Shown here: one piece after another, positions 63,001 through 64,000 of the stretch | Numbering within the stretch: position 1 is the stretch's first letter | How the letters are laid out: each line of letters begins with the position of its first letter | Assembly (NCBI RefSeq): GCF_000375345.1 | Contig: NZ_AQXD01000001.1 | Span: 760,600-824,599, forward strand | DNA: 64,000 bases | DNA from: Wohlfahrtiimonas chitiniclastica DSM 18708 | GTDB lineage: Bacteria > Pseudomonadota > Gammaproteobacteria > Cardiobacteriales > Wohlfahrtiimonadaceae | Reading direction: 5' to 3' | Notes under the pieces: generated by a model | Seen by the model: the letters and a program-made list of their open reading frames with translations, nothing else | Told to the model about the DNA's origin: nothing | The model's database searches: none | Translations under genes and position numbers: made by a program

Positions 63001-63444
63001 AATCGGATCACCCTTAAAGTGCTGCGAAGTGGTCACCAATTTTGATTGAAAAAGATCCGAGCACTTCCCCCAATCATGGAGCAAAGCCGCCAGCGCCGTT
63101 AAACCTTTCATCAAATCCAAATATGGCCAATCATTCTCTGAATCCCGCACCAATAATGCGCGCCGAGTACTATTCACCGGCACATAGCCCATCTCATTAA
63201 AGCGGCTGCGATTGCCCACAATCCACAATAAATCACTGCGGCTACGGGAGCGAATCCAATGGCAGCTCACCGCGGTACTTTTTGAGGCGGTTTTACGCAG
63301 CAATTTTTTAACCATCAATAAGCCATCATCGGTGATGATGGTTTGCCAAACATTGTCGCCAATGCGGTTTGCATAAGCATCGAGCACTCGACGCGTGCGG
63401 CTCAATGCCTTTTTCTCACATTGACTGATGAAAGTGACGATCAT
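60046..63444 (-). CDS. cas3: Fused Cas2-Cas3 helicase-nuclease of type I-F
   Basis: The 1132-residue protein has a Cas2 domain (residues 1-95, MIVTFISQCEKKALSRTRRVLDAYANRIGDN) linked to Cas3. The HD nuclease motif is LAALLHDWGKCSDLFQSKL (about 125), with later metal ligands in RHEWISCLLLRAL and MVSHHRLP. The helicase has Walker A ASTGTGKTIANAKMM, the DExx box LVIDEVDDF, SSATIPP and motif VI QLAGRVRRHR. It degrades target DNA recruited by Cascade and takes part in spacer acquisition with Cas1. I use the ATG at 63444, which has AAGGAG upstream and overlaps the cas1 stop by four bases; a GTG at 63453 is the alternative. Confidence 0.96.
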   Translation of the reverse strand: MIVTFISQCEKKALSRTRRVLDAYANRIGDNVWQTIITDDGLLMVKKLLRKTASKSTAVSCHWIRSRSRSDLLWIVGNRSRFNEMGYVPVNSTRRALLVRDSENDWPYLDLMKGLTALAALLHDWGKCSDLFQSKLVTTSQHFKGDPIRHEWISCLLLRALVETSGDVSTDVAWLTSFAQGNWQEKTLQKKMAAYLKDGDFTKLGSLPPMAQMVAWLMVSHHRLPDLLLKNEYNNFSEDYMPSLRQLLKKVAVSWHYQNQYDESYDKRLKKCFQFKEGLLQDSPEWMRALKRWAVRSLTVQDKIETVMSDGSWRIIIQNARLALMLADHYVSSLPKEIIPHKQWQLRTPLLANTDRKTREPKQYLDEHIVGVYTHALKAIQALKLLTLEMPQAHDLRAIKRKSPPKFAWQDLAVKKIRSLKKESEDQAVEGWFVVNMASTGTGKTIANAKMMQALSNDGDALRYVLALGLRTLTLQTGDSYRENLGMAKDELAVLIGSRAVQALHEQAKLASDQSIPSYEEVGSESLESLLEEPVLFEDQYYPDFLEQLFPQDQARKSQAFLYKPVLVCTIDHMMAATESTRGGRHLLPYLRLLSSDLVIDEVDDFGIEDLIPIARLVHLAGMLGRRVMISSATIPPSLAEGLFNAYQKGWQAFCAFRQLKKVPLYGMWVDEFKAEIVKMPQVASEPLMENYQQSHHAFIEKRVARLLEAVVKQHAKIVQCDDLLTESGEDSRKQRYFARIQESIIDLHQAHHTVDNATGKRVSFGVVRVANIPPCIDLTRYLLSANWADGIVPRVLAYHSRQILLLRSVQERHLDEVLSRKEKAGEMPKAFSHPVIRQHIGGTDGDDVIFILVATPVEEVGRDHDFDWAVIEPSSYRSIIQLAGRVRRHRPLEADIATPNIALMQYNLKGIHGKNVAFERPGFELDNTRFRLVNKDLMQLIEHDQGQLPINAIARIQMGEKLASNASLADLEHARIQAALTDYEETGAKPLQGWLDEVWFLTGLPQRFYRFRQSSPAIRLCAVYEDEDIRFKEQDQAGDWVDRTTHYQIMPLQLTELEQSRLWLVRDYRAALLSTAHEDWAEYDEQTILRRASYLYGEISLPSFDDVSHSYHYSDQLGLMVARASANCISD

Positions 63445-64000
63445 ATTTGCCACTCCTTGAGCGCGACAGATTTGACCACATTGAACATGTAATCAAGACA
63501 TTTATGCTCAGTGAATTTTTGCAAAACCTGCTGACGAAACTCTTGCTCCTTCATATTCTCTTTTGCGCACACAAATGCCCAAGGCAGCACCACTGCATCT
63601 TTAATGAGATCTGCGACGTCAAAAACTAATGCGCCGCGGCGGGTTTTACCATGCATTACCGCAAAGCCATGCGGAATACCCAGCACCCATAAACAACTGG
63701 CCGCTAAACCATAGGCTAAATAGTTGCCATGATTTAAAAAGTCATTGGCTAAATCGCCTTCCTCGGGATTGCGAGTGAAACTGGTCATCGATAAATTTTG
63801 CGCGGCATATTTATACAATTGCTTGGTCATTTGCGCTTCGCTTAAGAGCAAATCACCCACGCGAGAGAGATTCGGTAAACGCGATTCAAATCCTTCTAAT
63901 GCTTTTTCCACTGCAAGATCATCGGCATGAAAGCCTTCTGCTTGTAAATCACGATCCTTTGACCACACCGCCCGAATGAAGGCAATGCGCGCCCGCTGAA
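63441..64000 (-). CDS. cas1: CRISPR integrase Cas1 (type I-F), C-terminal part
   Basis: The frame is open from the stop at 63441 to the window edge, giving about 185 residues. It begins upstream of the window; residues just inside the edge read RARIAFIRAVWSKDRDLQ. The catalytic histidine and aspartate are in GIPHGFAVMHGKTRRGALVFDVADLIKD. Cas1f forms a complex with Cas2-3 and inserts new spacers at the leader end. The catalytic glutamate is expected in GNYLAYGLAAS or upstream and cannot be assigned with certainty. It overlaps cas3 by four bases. Confidence 0.94.
   Translation of the reverse strand, partial: QRARIAFIRAVWSKDRDLQAEGFHADDLAVEKALEGFESRLPNLSRVGDLLLSEAQMTKQLYKYAAQNLSMTSFTRNPEEGDLANDFLNHGNYLAYGLAASCLWVLGIPHGFAVMHGKTRRGALVFDVADLIKDAVVLPWAFVCAKENMKEQEFRQQVLQKFTEHKCLDYMFNVVKSVALKEWQI

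Overview
The window is a compact, gene-dense chromosomal segment of a Gram-negative gammaproteobacterium of moderate, slightly AT-leaning base composition. It carries LPS and outer-membrane assembly genes (lpxA/B/D/K, bamA, skp), a TonB-ExbB-ExbD system, Fur boxes, an ESPR-type autotransporter and a type I-F CRISPR-Cas locus. Gene content and protein style suggest a small-genome lineage such as the Cardiobacteriales (Wohlfahrtiimonas/Ignatzschineria-like). That placement is inference; no rRNA or other species marker is present.

Layout. 1-1109: yaaA (cut by the window edge) and pgpB. 1254-6597: uracil permease, then a Fur-controlled ferrous/ferric iron uptake operon (P19-like protein, cupredoxin, FTR1 permease, M75 EfeO-like protein, EfeB peroxidase). 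6648-12788: a hotdog thioesterase, a small membrane protein, mnmA, a PH-like membrane protein and a tightly overlapping operon (secreted protein, engB, glk, hexR, truA). 13036-18006: a BCCT osmolyte transporter, purU and a Fur-controlled tonB-exbB-exbD operon. 18211-20545: dapB and a B12-binding radical SAM protein. 20607-41491: a run of 20 minus-strand genes, from a DciA-like gene, recX, lpxK and rnr through the classic pyrH-frr-uppS-cdsA-dxr-rseP-bamA-skp-lpxD-fabZ-lpxA-lpxB-rnhB cluster to mlaD, recO, pyrD and brnQ. 41584-49208: an FMN glutamate-synthase-like protein, ydiJ, zapE, tadA, yggT and proC. 49371-49587: two identical tRNA-Gly(GCC) genes. 49882-54258: a large autotransporter and yaiI. 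54255-64000: a frameshifted orphan gene and a type I-F CRISPR locus of 18 identical repeats, leader, csy4-csy3-csy2-csy1, fused cas2-3, and cas1 running off the window.

How the parts work together. Two Fur boxes tie the Efe/P19 iron system to the TonB energy-transducing complex. The 20-gene minus-strand block couples nucleotide supply, translation recycling, isoprenoid/undecaprenyl and phospholipid precursors, lipid A synthesis and outer-membrane protein folding. The CRISPR locus looks complete as far as it is visible and probably active: cas genes and array share the minus strand, with the leader between csy4 and the array.

The most unusual signals lie in non-coding DNA. The cas3-csy1 gap holds a CRISPR-repeat-like hairpin that keeps the Csy4-type stem-loop through a compensated base-pair change. 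The 155-nt region in front of brnQ can fold into a 14-bp closing helix around three hairpins, and this helix reaches the ribosome binding site. The CRISPR leader contains nested inverted repeats just downstream of a predicted promoter. No insertion sequences, integrases or prophage genes were seen.
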